Assembly: GCA_030267965.1 (NCBI GenBank)
Contig: BRYA01000553.1
Span: forward strand, 17,167-81,166
Reading direction: 5' to 3'
Source: Triparma columacea
Lineage: Eukaryota; Sar; Bolidophyceae; Parmales; Triparmaceae
Length of the DNA stretch: 64,000 bases
Both the position numbers and the translations under genes were made by a program. The notes under the pieces are model-generated. The model searched no databases. It worked only from the letters and a program-made list of their open reading frames with translations, and was not told the DNA's origin. This document shows positions 41,130-51,606 of the stretch, one piece after another (the first letter of the stretch is position 1; each line of letters begins with the position of its first letter).

Positions 41130-41502
41130 CGCGAGAGATAAGGGGGTGGGGGGGAAAGTAGGGGAAAGTGGGGGAGGCACGGGGAAGAGGTTAAGGTGGG
41201 GGGGGGGGAGGTAGGGGGGTACACTGGCGTGCTGAATGTGCAAAGGGAACACGTCGATGGCGAACTCGTGCTTTTCTGCTTATTATTAAAAGTGAAACAA
41301 GACGAAAATTCTTGAAACAATCGATAGCACCTTGTTTTTAACGCAGTAATCTTCGAAACGAGAGGCGAAGCCACAGATTTGACAAACCTTGTGAGGAGTG
41401 GAGAGGCACAAACAATACCCTCAAGTCTCCTTTTACTGCCAGTTTCCAGTTCTATCGATGAATCAACCATTACAAAAATCGCATCCCATCGCACACACCA
41501 CA
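41130..41502. other. Convergent 3' spacer with a strongly G-rich tract
   Basis: No gene lies in these 373 bp. From 41139 to about 41222 the plus strand is almost pure G/A, with many runs of three or more G (including eleven consecutive G near 41198). It could form G-quadruplexes in the 3' UTR of the kinase mRNA. The remainder is A+T-rich and unremarkable. Confidence 0.6.
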
Positions 41503-43153
41503 TTACACGTTGACCCCGTCCTTGTTCTCTACCTTGAGTAGGTCGGCGTACTTGCTAAGCACAGGGTCGACCTCCTCCTCCATGAACTCTCCGACCTGCT
41601 CCACTGCCCTGCCGACAAATAGGATGGGTTTCACGAGCTCGTCAAGCTTATCGTGGACAGCCTTGAAGAGGTCGTCGTTTGCGATCCTCTCCATTAAATC
41701 GTTGGGCTTTCCCTCTCCCTTGACGACGGCTCCCGCGGCCATGCTATGGACACGGATCGCCTCGTGGAGCTCCTGCCTGTCTCCCCCGGCCTTGACGCAT
41801 TCCATGAGGATAACCTCGGTGCTCATAAAGGGGAGCTCTTCCATGACATGCTTGTTAACGACCTCTGGCCAGACGTGAAGGCCGTTGGAGATGTTCTCGA
41901 GGAGGTTGAGGATGACATCGACGCCAAGGAAGCCCTCGGGGAGATAAATGCGGCGGATGGCAGAGTCGTCGAGGGTGCGCTCGAACCACTGAGAGGATGC
42001 GGTGCCGGCAGCGGCGGCGGGTAGGGACATGACGTACCTAGCGATACTGCAGACACGCTCGGACCTCATAGGATTTCTCTTGTAGGCCATGGCGGAGGAC
42101 CCAATCTGATTCTTCGCGAAGGGCTCCTCGATCTCCTTGAGGTTAGCAAGGAGCCTAATGTCGCCGCACATCTTGTATGCGCTCTGGCTGATGCCGCTGA
42201 GGATGGAAAGAATGTGGTAGTCAATCTTCCTTGTGTAGGTCTGCCCAGAAACAGGAATGGCCTTCTTGAAGCCCATAATCTTGCAAACCTTCTTGTTGAG
42301 CTCCTTCACCTTGTCGTGATCGCCATTAAAGAGCTCGAGGAAGGAGGCCTGGGTTCCGGTAGTTCCCTTGACGCCGCGCATGGGGAGGGTCTCGATCTCC
42401 CTCTCAAGCTTCTCCAAGTCCAAAAGGAGATCCTGCATCCAAAGGGTGGCCCTCTTCCCGACAGTCGTGAGCTGGGCGGCCTGATAGTGGGTGAAGCCAA
42501 GGGTGGGAAGATTCTTGTTCGCGATGGCGAAAGTGCGGAGGGTGTCAATCACCTTGACGAGCTTACGCCTAGTCAACTCCAAGGCCTTCTTCAGTTGCAC
42601 GCAGTCGGTGTTGTCGCCAATGAAGCAGGACGTGGCGCCGAGGTGGATGATGGGCATGGCAGTAGGGGCGACGTCGCCGTAGGCGTGGACGTGGCCCATG
42701 ACATCGTGCCTGAACTTCTTCTCGTACTCGTTGGCCTTTTCAAAGTCGATGTTGTTCACGTTGTCGGCGAGTTCCTTAATCTGCTCATCTGATATCTCGA
42801 TGCCGAGCTCCTGCTCGGACACGGCAAGAGCCAACCACATCTTGCGCCAAGTAGTGAATTTGCAGGCTGGCGAGAAGATGTAGGACATCTCAGAAGAAGC
42901 ATACTAGGGGAGGACGATGGGTGTTCGGGGTCAGAAATATCGTTGCAGGGGCTGTTGTGTTGTCAATAGTGACAAATTCTCCGATTCTGGTGAGAGATCC
43001 AATCAAAGAGAATTGACGGCTCTCGTCACTTCCTTCTTAAAACAATACACAGTCCACATTAAAACTTACGCGGTCTACAAGAGGGTGCGAGTATTTCTTG
43101 TGAGCGTCAAGGGTGCCGTCGGGAACATCAGTCTGGTAGTCAAAGTCAGCCAT
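41503..43153 (-). CDS. purB: Adenylosuccinate lyase
   Basis: Catalyses two steps of purine synthesis: SAICAR to AICAR and adenylosuccinate to AMP, each releasing fumarate. Exons 43153-43070 and 42903-41503 give 494 residues. The first exon MADFDYQTDVPDG...HPLVDR joins YASSEMSYIFSPACKFTTWRKMW, matching the eukaryotic ADSL N-terminus. The lyase signature GSSAMAYKRNPMRSE is present at about residue 297. HLGATSCFIGDNTD and TLGFTHYQAAQLTTVGKR supply the other conserved active-site blocks. It has no leader, so it is cytosolic. It is divergent from the neighbouring unknown gene by 200 bp. Confidence 0.96.
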
Positions 43154-43353
43154 ATTGGTAAGGATGTTGTGGGTCAATTTCCAAAGGATAATTGCGAAAT
43201 CTTCGTGGCGCTCTAAATTCCGCAATTTGGACGACAAAGACGTCTTTGAACTGGTGATACGTCCTGAATTAAACGTCTCCTACACATAACGTTGTCGCAT
43301 TCCCAAAATATTGCCTAAACCAACCCACACACCGACTTGGAGGGAAGTCCCAA

Positions 43354-45630
43354 ATGGAGCAGTACGACTATCTCGAGCCTCATTGTGCCCCTTCCTCGCA
43401 CCTAATATACCACAGGGCTACGAATTCTGTCCGTCTACTCTCTCCTCCTTCACTCCTCAACCATATGACCAATCCCCCCAACTTCATCGAGCCATTTTTG
43501 GCAGTTGTTAACTTGAAGGGGGTCGACTACGCGGTTTCGCCTTTCTTTGCAGCCTCCTTTAATGACTTCCTCTGCCGATACGGTGCAGATTCGCCCCTGC
43601 CAGAGCTTATGGTGCGATCCTTAGTTAGTCAACTTTTTGATCTCGAGGTGTACCTGAAGCGCAAGGGCGTGGTGCACGGCAACGTCAACGGCGAAACTGT
43701 CAGGGTTTCCGAGGGATCTGAGGGGCCTCGCTTGGTTTTGACGAGGTGGGAAAATGCCTTTTACGACGTTGATGAGGATGATGGGGCGGCGATTGAGGCT
43801 CTTAGGTTGCAGATCGGGGAGGGGTGGTTCTTCGGAGGTTGCTACCCTGATGTCGTGGGAGACACCATTTATAGGAATGCTAGGCCCTGGGTTGGTGGGC
43901 TCGGGAGGATTGAGGACGTGCAGGGTAGTAGCTGGGGTGGTGCCAAGAAAGAGGGCGAGGGCGAGGGCGAGGACGAGGGCCAGGCACTGCTCACCGCAGA
44001 GGCTGCCGATAACGAAAACGAAGAAGTCGACGATGAGAACGACGACGATAATGATGCCCTCACAGGACTTCCCTCCCAGCACTCCCAGCTGTCGGCGCAA
44101 TACAGTTCTGGCGTTGATACCAGAGAAGTCCACCCCCACGCCGCGCAATCTACCCCAGACTCCCTAGTTTTGGAATACGAGGACGCCAAGAAGAGAAATG
44201 AAAACATACTGCGGGAAAGCATCGAGCGAATGGGAAGGCTCGGAAGGTCCATTGATGGCCCACTCATGGAGAAGCTCAGAAAGTCAATCGATGGCTCTCT
44301 CTCGTCAATTATGCCTTTGCCGACTGCCGGGCCGATGTACCCCATTCCAAAAACCGTCCCCCCCACGACGGTACCTTTGCCTCACCTCGGGGCGGAATTC
44401 AGCCTGCACCTGCTCAAGCACTCGTTTGTTGTCAGGTCCTCTTCGATATGGATTCACGTCACGGGAGAGGGCGTGGCAGCCGTCGGGAAGCCGAAAAGGT
44501 TGGGCCCGGCCACCTTCGTCCCTCGGAAGGGCTACAAGGGCGTCTTCAGGGACGCGACCTTCGGCCTAAGTACCAGAAGGCTCAGGGGCGTCTACGAGGT
44601 CGAGAAGGAGGGTTCGACGCCCTTCGCTTCCCACCTCCGCAAGTCGGAAGCGCAAACGAAATCCGGTAGGTGGACGGGAGCGGTAGCGGACCAGAGCTTC
44701 AATACGGTCCCCTACAACAAGGCCGGGAGAGGCGTTGAGTACAAACCCGTTTCCTCCTGCCATGAGGCCGTCCAGATGCTGGTAGCAGAGGCTGCCAAGA
44801 TTGTGAAGCTCATGGGAGGGTCGCGGAAGTTCGTGCTCCACCGGGGGTACGAGGTCTGTACAGCTTGGGTCTTTGACAGGGGGGGGGAGGAGGGAGCCCT
44901 AGAGGTCTACTATTTTACATCCGGAGTCGTAATAAGTTACATCAGGGGGGACGACTACATGGACGTGGTCTTTGGTAGGGACAAAGAGAAGATACTGGTG
45001 TGGCAGAGGGGTTGGGAAAGTTATGGGGAAGTTGTTGTTGAGGGAGTTGGGGGGGAGGGATGGGAGGGAGACGTAGTGGAAAATGTTGTTCTGGAGATGG
45101 ACGAGAAGGAGAAGGAGAAGGAGAAGGAGGACGGGGGGAGAGAGTTAGGGGTGGCGGCGGTGGCGGTGGCGGTGACGAAGCTGGAGGAGGGTGGGGGGGA
45201 ACACTCAATAGAGGAAGTCGACGAAATTAACGTCACTCTTGAGTCAGCCCTTTATGATGGGGACGAGTCGGCTAAGTCGGGGTCCTTGGCTGCCAGTCTG
45301 AAGGAGGACGTGGAGGACGAAGAGGACGACACAACAGCTGCATCGCCGCCCCCATACGATGACGGAAACCTCGACACACCTGTCAAAAGCTTGCCTGTTC
45401 CCGAAGTAAATATGGTCACACCGGAGATCGCAGTCGCAGTAATTAAGCAATCGACGACGTCAAGCGGGATTCCCTTCAAAAAACTCAGCGATGGAAGCGT
45501 TAGAGCCACGATCGACGGAACGGAATGGGTCATGAATGAGGAAGGAAACATTGAGAACTCTCAGAAGGCTGGCACCAAAGTCATGAGAGGGATGGGGGAG
45601 TGTTTGCGTGTACTGGGTGAAATGGATTGA
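43354..45630 (+). CDS. Unknown 758-residue protein with kinase-like N-terminal segment (possible pseudokinase)
   Basis: A single open frame. Residues about 50-180 resemble the C-lobe of a protein kinase (VRSLVSQLFDLEVYLKRKGVVHGNVN), but the catalytic loop reads HGN where kinases have HRD, and no glycine loop or DFG is seen. If it is a kinase fold, it is likely inactive. The middle is acidic and low complexity (EGEGEGEDEG, DDENDDDND). Then come two structured parts at about residues 350-600 (FVVRSSSIWIHVTGEG; VLHRGYEVCTAWVF). The last 60 residues (DGSVRATIDGTEWVMNEEGN) faintly recall polo-box strands; this is weak. The family was not recognised. Confidence 0.6.
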   Translation: MEQYDYLEPHCAPSSHLIYHRATNSVRLLSPPSLLNHMTNPPNFIEPFLAVVNLKGVDYAVSPFFAASFNDFLCRYGADSPLPELMVRSLVSQLFDLEVYLKRKGVVHGNVNGETVRVSEGSEGPRLVLTRWENAFYDVDEDDGAAIEALRLQIGEGWFFGGCYPDVVGDTIYRNARPWVGGLGRIEDVQGSSWGGAKKEGEGEGEDEGQALLTAEAADNENEEVDDENDDDNDALTGLPSQHSQLSAQYSSGVDTREVHPHAAQSTPDSLVLEYEDAKKRNENILRESIERMGRLGRSIDGPLMEKLRKSIDGSLSSIMPLPTAGPMYPIPKTVPPTTVPLPHLGAEFSLHLLKHSFVVRSSSIWIHVTGEGVAAVGKPKRLGPATFVPRKGYKGVFRDATFGLSTRRLRGVYEVEKEGSTPFASHLRKSEAQTKSGRWTGAVADQSFNTVPYNKAGRGVEYKPVSSCHEAVQMLVAEAAKIVKLMGGSRKFVLHRGYEVCTAWVFDRGGEEGALEVYYFTSGVVISYIRGDDYMDVVFGRDKEKILVWQRGWESYGEVVVEGVGGEGWEGDVVENVVLEMDEKEKEKEKEDGGRELGVAAVAVAVTKLEEGGGEHSIEEVDEINVTLESALYDGDESAKSGSLAASLKEDVEDEEDDTTAASPPPYDDGNLDTPVKSLPVPEVNMVTPEIAVAVIKQSTTSSGIPFKKLSDGSVRATIDGTEWVMNEEGNIENSQKAGTKVMRGMGECLRVLGEMD

Positions 45631-45676
45631 AAATGAAAACCCAGCCTTTTGTTCTATACAAAAATAAGTACTAAAT

Positions 45677-46815
45677 TTATCTACCCTTTGGTCCCCAGTC
45701 TCGAAGGAGCTTGCGGGTCTGAATCCATTTCTTCGAAGATCTGATGACCTCCTCGCACCTCAGAAGCCTCTTGCTGACGTCTCTGGTCTCGAGCATGGCG
45801 ACTAACTCCTCTGGGCTGAAGTGCTCGTCCGCGAGACTGTTGGCCACAGCCATAGAGAACAAGGTGGAGCGCGCACACTGAGGTATGATGCACTCGCTTC
45901 CTGCGCACTCGCTATTAGCGGTTGCAATGGTTTTCTTTAACAAGCCCCTCACATCCTCCTCGTCATCATTCATCTCTGGTGCAAACCTGTGCACGCTCAA
46001 ATAGCACTGCGGGAGGGGGGGGAGAAGGGGGGTTAGTTAGATAGTATTTCTACACAGTAAGTCTTGGCTCCGCTCCTCCTCATTCTCACCTCATCAACGC
46101 TCTCTTCCTCCGTGCATTCCCACATGCTGTCGACTATTTCCTCCAGCTCTTTAATTGACTTGTACAGCGATATCTCCGACTGCTTTATTTTGATTTCGTC
46201 GTGGAGTGAGGCAGGCTCCTCGTCACAGTAAATGGAACACCTGCAAACAATGTATGGCTTCTGCTTTCTCCCCCCCCTTCCGAAATAGTAGTCGTACCCG
46301 TTCGAGACAACCTCTTCGACCCGGAAGCGGTCCACACCTCTCCCTTTCACCCTCAGCATTGCCCTTTTTCCATCCCTCGACATTGAAGTTGTGTGGGTGA
46401 TAGTTTCGCACAAAGTACCAATAGCATTGACTGGAACCTTCGGAACGCATATATCAGGTAGATTGTCCGGATCCGCAGAGGGTATCATCACGTGCGCGTA
46501 TGAACTCGAAGCCGAATGGATCGCCCCAAAGGTTGAACCGTTCACCTGGGGTAAGACCCCATCATTGAAAAGAGATAAATAACGGGGTTCAAAGAGGTTG
46601 AGTGAGAGCTCCCCAGTCGGAAGAGTAACAGATTTCCTTGTTGGGAATATAGGGAGATAGAATGATACTTCATCGTCAGCTTCAGCGGAAGCTTCTGAAG
46701 AGAAGGGGAAAGTGCTGCTTCTGTATTGTTGCTTTCTCGTGCATATTGTATGTGAGGGGAAGCTTTCTGTCAAGATAAGAAGTGCAGATATCGTGAATAG
46801 AATATCAAGTCCCAT
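45677..46815 (-). CDS. LON N-terminal (substrate-binding) domain protein, probably plastid
   Basis: Exons 46815-46090 and 46006-45677 give 351 residues. MGLDILFTISALLILTESF is a signal peptide with F at the cleavage site. The domain begins LPIFPTRKSVTLPTGELSLNLFEPRYLSLFND, the hallmark of the LON-SB (PUA-like) fold, and continues with GTLCETI and a helical bundle. No ATPase or protease domain follows, so this is a stand-alone LON-N protein as found in plastids of plants and algae, presumably binding unfolded protein. An upstream in-frame ATG at 46929 would add 38 residues and bury the signal, so it is disfavoured. The intron carries the GAGGAGCGGAGC motif. Confidence 0.82.
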
Positions 46816-46935
46816 ATCCAGGGTGAAGAATGGGGGAACTGGTGAAGGTTTTCTTCTGGAATTCGTAAATGTTGTATGTAAAGGAAAACAAAAACACACG
46901 CGTTCAGAAACCTCGCGTTCTGGAAGCATTTAGCG

Positions 46936-49190
46936 TTACTTATCTTTGCCGCCGTCCCCCTTTCCTGCCTCTCTTCCAGCGTCACCCCCCCCCTCTTGGA
47001 CCCTCCTCCCATCCCCGCCCCCGTCCGAACCCCCAACGACCCCCAGAACAGTCTCTTTGATCCTCACGGCGATTAGCGTTGCCAGTCCGATGACCGCTCT
47101 GTTCACTTGTTGGATGAAGTTCTCGTCGATGTCGATCTTCTTGAACTCGGACTGCTCGAAGAGTTGCAACAAGTTCTGCCTCCGCTCAGTGAAGCATGTG
47201 GGGAAGAAGTCAGGGAAAAAGCGCTGGATGGCACCAAATACAAATACATGGCCGACCGGTGTCAGCGGGATGATTAGGATGATGATGAAGGGAATGAACG
47301 TCAAAACATCCTTGAAGGTCCTCCTCAGGGTTCTCACTTCCCTCGGTTTCAGGGTGTAGCCGGTGATGGCCTTGGAGAAAAGCGAGAAGGCGTACTTGAG
47401 GTCGTTGTAGAGCAACCTAAGTCCCTTGGCATAGAATGTAAGGCCCTCCTTCGTAGTTTCTCCCAGTTCGTTGAACCAAGTTCTGATTGAATCCAGGTTG
47501 AAGTTAACCCCCTGGACGTAGTAATCGATGCCGAGGCGCCTCTTGAAGTCAACGACCTGGTCGACGAGGACCTGGAGCACATCGTCGTCCAGGCTACCAA
47601 TATCGAGCCCGTTGATGGACGACATTTGCGATTCCAACAGTCCAAATTCGGCAACAGCCAGTCTGTCGTTCAAGGGAATGACCCCCTTGGAGCCTGGGAA
47701 GAGCGAAACGAAACGCAAAACGGGGACGGGAATGTGTGAGAGAGCGATAGTCACGTACGCGGTGAGGAAGCGTTTTGTATAGAAGCTCGAGCTCATGATG
47801 CTTTAAACTTCGTCAGTGCTGGCGAGTAACCAGCTCGTCGCTTCGCTCCTCGTCTCTTCTCACCTTCAACCTCACTCTCGAGGTACTTGAAGATGCGCTC
47901 CAATTCGTAATTCAGCATGACGACCGACATCTTCTCCCTCGTTTCCGTTAACTTCCTGTTAGCCTGCATGATGGCTGGGCGGGGGGGAAGGGTGCAAGGG
48001 AGAAGGTTAGGTGTGAATTAGGAGAACGTTTTTCAATGAGCGTGCTCGTCAATACTGCCGCCCTGCCCCTCATCTCTGTCGCTCCGCTCACCTTGCCTCT
48101 CCGAGACAGAAAGCCTGCTCATCTCCACCTTGCCCACAGAGCTGGTTGGGTCGACCCCCTTGTTCAGAAGTAGGTTGTATTCCTTTTCGAGACTCGCTAC
48201 CTCTGTCCGCAGCTCCTCCAACATCTGCCTCTGCTCTTTGAGCTCGGGAGTCTCAGTGATTTTGACAACCGCCCCCTCCTTCTTGGCCTCCTCTTTGGCA
48301 TCCTCCGTCTTCCCTCCCCCCCCCGGATCCCTCCCATTAATACGAGACCAAACCCCGACGCCGAACTTCTTCACAGCCTCGCCCCCCTGCAAGGCCCCGT
48401 CCCAATCCACAGTGCCGTCATCCCGCAGGTACAAAGTGGGGTCAAGAACTTCCTCGAGCTCCTCAGGAACTTCCACAGTGGACGTAGGTGGGGAGGCTAC
48501 ACTGCCCGAGTTGACTGCCCCGCCCCCTCCCCCGGCTCCGCCCTCCGTCGCCTCCAACTCGGCCATTTCAGCCCTGGCAGCCAAAGCATTGCTGGCAGCA
48601 GAGAGCCTCTCAGAGAGCACCTTTAGTTCATCGTTAGTACAAACCACGCTCCCCATCCCCGCATAAGTCGAAACTGCGACCTCGCACATCTCGTCCGGGC
48701 CGGCGCACATCTCCAGCTGCCTCTTTGCCAGCTTTTCCAGAAGGGCAGAGTAATCAACACTCCCATCCTTGCGAGAGAACGTGGAAGTCCTGGGTGCCGA
48801 CCCGCCGGCGTTCTCGATCGAGGTGACAAACTCAGCAGTAGTCACCTCGTCGTACGTTTCCTTCAGCCACATGCGATCCCTGAGGATCCTCAACTTGGTG
48901 ACAGCGGGTGAGGGGGCAGAACTCCCCACACTCGATCTGGAATCCCCACCCAATGTAATAACATCCATGTAAGTCGCAGGATCAGCTCCTTCGTTGCTAG
49001 AACTATAAAGCTTTTTGAGCCTAAAAGTCGATTTTAGCCTATTTTCAGCATTGACTAAGCCCGACACATGGAGGTGTCTGGACTGTCTTGGACGTCTTTG
49101 TCGATTGCGGGGCAGCTGGTGTGTAAATGAATGTGTTTGAAGGAACCATAGGGCTAAACAATTTAACAGTGTCGTCCGATAGACCAGCAT
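46936..49190 (-). CDS. LETM1-like organelle inner-membrane protein
   Basis: Exons 49190-48092, 47974-47864 and 47693-46936 give 655 residues. The 170-bp intron before the last exon also contains an in-frame ATG and open frame (MSSSFYTKRF). Splicing ESEVEG to GSKGVIP instead keeps phase and is preferred. The LETM1 core lies at about 524-580: TLRRTFKDVLTFIPF, a membrane segment, PVGHVFVFGAIQRFFPDFFPTCF. In mitochondria LETM1 mediates cation/proton exchange and ribosome binding. The N-terminus has a hydrophobic leader (TTLLNCLALWFLQTHSF) ending S-F, suggesting plastid rather than mitochondrial targeting, followed by a long variable region and a coiled coil. Confidence 0.85.
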
Positions 49191-49358
49191 GATTGCTACA
49201 CTCACTGTAGTCGGAAAGGACTCTTCAGAAAGGGGAAAGAGGGCCCAGCTAAAAGGCTTTTAGCTCTTAACAGATTTCATCAGAACAGCATTAGGAACTA
49301 AGGAGGTTATTGCTTGCGTGTCGCACTTAACTCTTGTGGTCCTCTGGGAATTAGGGAA

Positions 49359-51484
49359 ATGCCTCGCCGGACACTCCTCGCCGAACAGCTCAGTGGCAAA
49401 AAGAGGCAACCAACAGCCGGGCTGGACACTGACCCCTTGGACAAGGAGGACAAGGAGACACAGCAGAACTTCAGGAGGCTGAGTACACTTTATGGGGCAA
49501 ATGTGAAGACTGTTGCAATGACCAAGGAGCGGCGGAAGACGAAGCTGGGGCTTGGAGTTGGTGTGCAAGCAGGGGCTGTTATGATGGGAAGGTGGGTTTG
49601 TGAGGGGGGCGGGGAGATAAAGAGAAGTCCTCCATTACTTACCCGTACTAACCCCCCTGCCTCCCCCCTCCTTCCTCCCCCCTACTCCTATCAGATCGCC
49701 CTCCCCGGCCTTCTCAATGAACAGCAGCACAAAGTCCTTCAACCCCGCCAACTCTCGTCGCCCAAGCACGGCCAAGGCCAGCATCGGTGGTGGCAGAACC
49801 AGGGCGCAGACAGCTGATTTAAATCGCGAGAGGCCAATGACGGCCAGCGAGACATTACGAAGGCTCAAGGAGTTGAAGAAGGTGAGACAGATGACTTGAG
49901 TGAAATGAAAGCGCCATATATACGCAATCCTGACACAAAGCATCCCTGCCCTGCCCTACTCTACCCTACTCTACCTTATCCTTCTCGCAGAACAAGAAGC
50001 AAAACATGGAAGAACCCCTGGTCGAAAGACTGTCAAGGCCAAAATCTGCCAAGCCAAAGTTCAAGAGAGGGCCCAAGCCAAAGACGTCTGCCAAGGACAT
50101 TGACTTCAAGAAGGAGGTCCACCCAAACAACGAGGTGGGACACCCTTGGTACTATGGCTACAACAACAGCACGAAGCTACCGGCCTCAAGCCCCTTCGCC
50201 ATTGCCTCGAGGTTCGGATACAGGGGCGCCACGGAGCTCGTAAAGCAGTGCTCAGACCGAGCCCAACATATTGACATCGACCACCCTAAGGACATCCAAA
50301 TTGAACGCGACCTCGTCAGACCGAACGAGTGGGGACCAAGCGTGCGCTGCGAGGCTGCCAAGGCATACAACACGCACAACACCCCAAAGCAGTGGCCTAA
50401 GAACACCGAGTTCCCCTCGGGGGCAGTGCTGAATGAAGACAGTCACACGTACTGGTACAATAGGGAGACGACGCTGGGCATCACAAGTAGGCCAAAGAGC
50501 GCCCTGCCAGAGCGATTGAGGAGAACTTTGGAGAAGGAGAAGCACATGTTGGTCCAACTCAAATCCACCGTGAATAAGGAGCGGAGGGATATTGCGGCCA
50601 ACGCTCGGCCAAGTTCCGCGCCGGCAGGGAGGAGGAACCTAAAAAAGTCGCTGCGCTCGCAGGACGAAGAGAGGGAGCTTTACCAGCTCAAGGGGAACAA
50701 CAAGCTCAAGTACTGGGGGGAGATCAGCGCTAACATAAAGAGAGATTTGAGGCCCGAGTATGCGAAGGCGGTGCTAACGAAGAAGAACAAGACGCAGGAG
50801 CTCGTAAATAGCATGAAGTGGCTGCTGCTGAGGGAGCTATACAAGACTTGGAGGCGGCACCTGAGCAGGGGGCAGCCTGCCCACCCCGGGATGTCAGACC
50901 TGCACGAACTGGCATCATTGTTTATTGTGACGAGCGAGGAAAACCCCTTGCCGAGCACAATCTCAAGGGACCAATTTTTGAACATGCTATCCAAGAAAGT
51001 ACTGAATGACAGCTTTGACAACCGAATGGCTCAGAAGCTATACACTTGCTTCGATCAGAGGAACACGAACAGATTCGCCTGGGTCATGATCATTGCCTCG
51101 ATTCGGGTCCTCCTCCAAAGCTACGAGTCGACGACCCAAAAGCTCGTAGGGATCTTTGAAATATTTGATAAGTACGCACGGGGGAAGATGACGATCAAAA
51201 ATTGCCACGCCCCCTTCAGTTTGGTTGCATTGAGCGACGAGAGTCTCCACGCCATGAAAATGCACTACAACCATAGCTTCAAGAACTACCTCAAGGACGT
51301 CATTTTGTTGCGGAAGAAAAGCACACTGGAGCTGGATAGTGACGGGGTCGAGTTTTGCAAGGTTACCAAAGAAATTTTCCAGGAAGCCTTGAGCAAGTGT
51401 CCCAAGATTGTTGATCATTTCGCAGAGAACATCGAAAATATTTTGAGGCTCAGTGGTGTTCGACCGGGGATGGAGGCAATGTAA
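49359..51484 (+). CDS. Unknown protein with RPxSAxP motifs and an EF-hand-like helix pair
   Basis: Exons 49359-49591, 49695-49881 and 49991-51484 give 637 residues. The N-terminal half is basic and carries repeated short motifs of one type: RRPSTAK, RPMTAS, RPKSAKP, RPKSALP and RPSSAPA. Such RPxSAxP motifs are common in flagellar and microtubule-associated proteins of protists. The C-terminal half is helical (NSMKWLLLRELYKTWRRHL, then CFDQRNTNRFAWVMIIASIRVLL...FEIFDKYARGKMT) and looks like degenerate EF-hands, as in calcineurin-B-like proteins. A flagellar or cytoskeletal role is inference. No orthologue was recognised by name. Confidence 0.72.
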
Positions 51485-51606
51485 CTTGAGGAATTTGTGA
51501 TGAAATATCTATTAGCGTGTTTATTGGTGCTGTTATCTTCCCCCATGCCTCCCTTCCCACATCATTTTTTTCTCCCGTTTACGTTCATTCCTTTCGTCCT
51601 CCCCCC

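Noticed and set aside
47694..47796. MSSSFYTKRFL as start of the LETM1-like protein
   Set aside because: The segment is intronic: skipping it joins two coding exons in phase, and a TAA stop precedes the ATG in its own frame.
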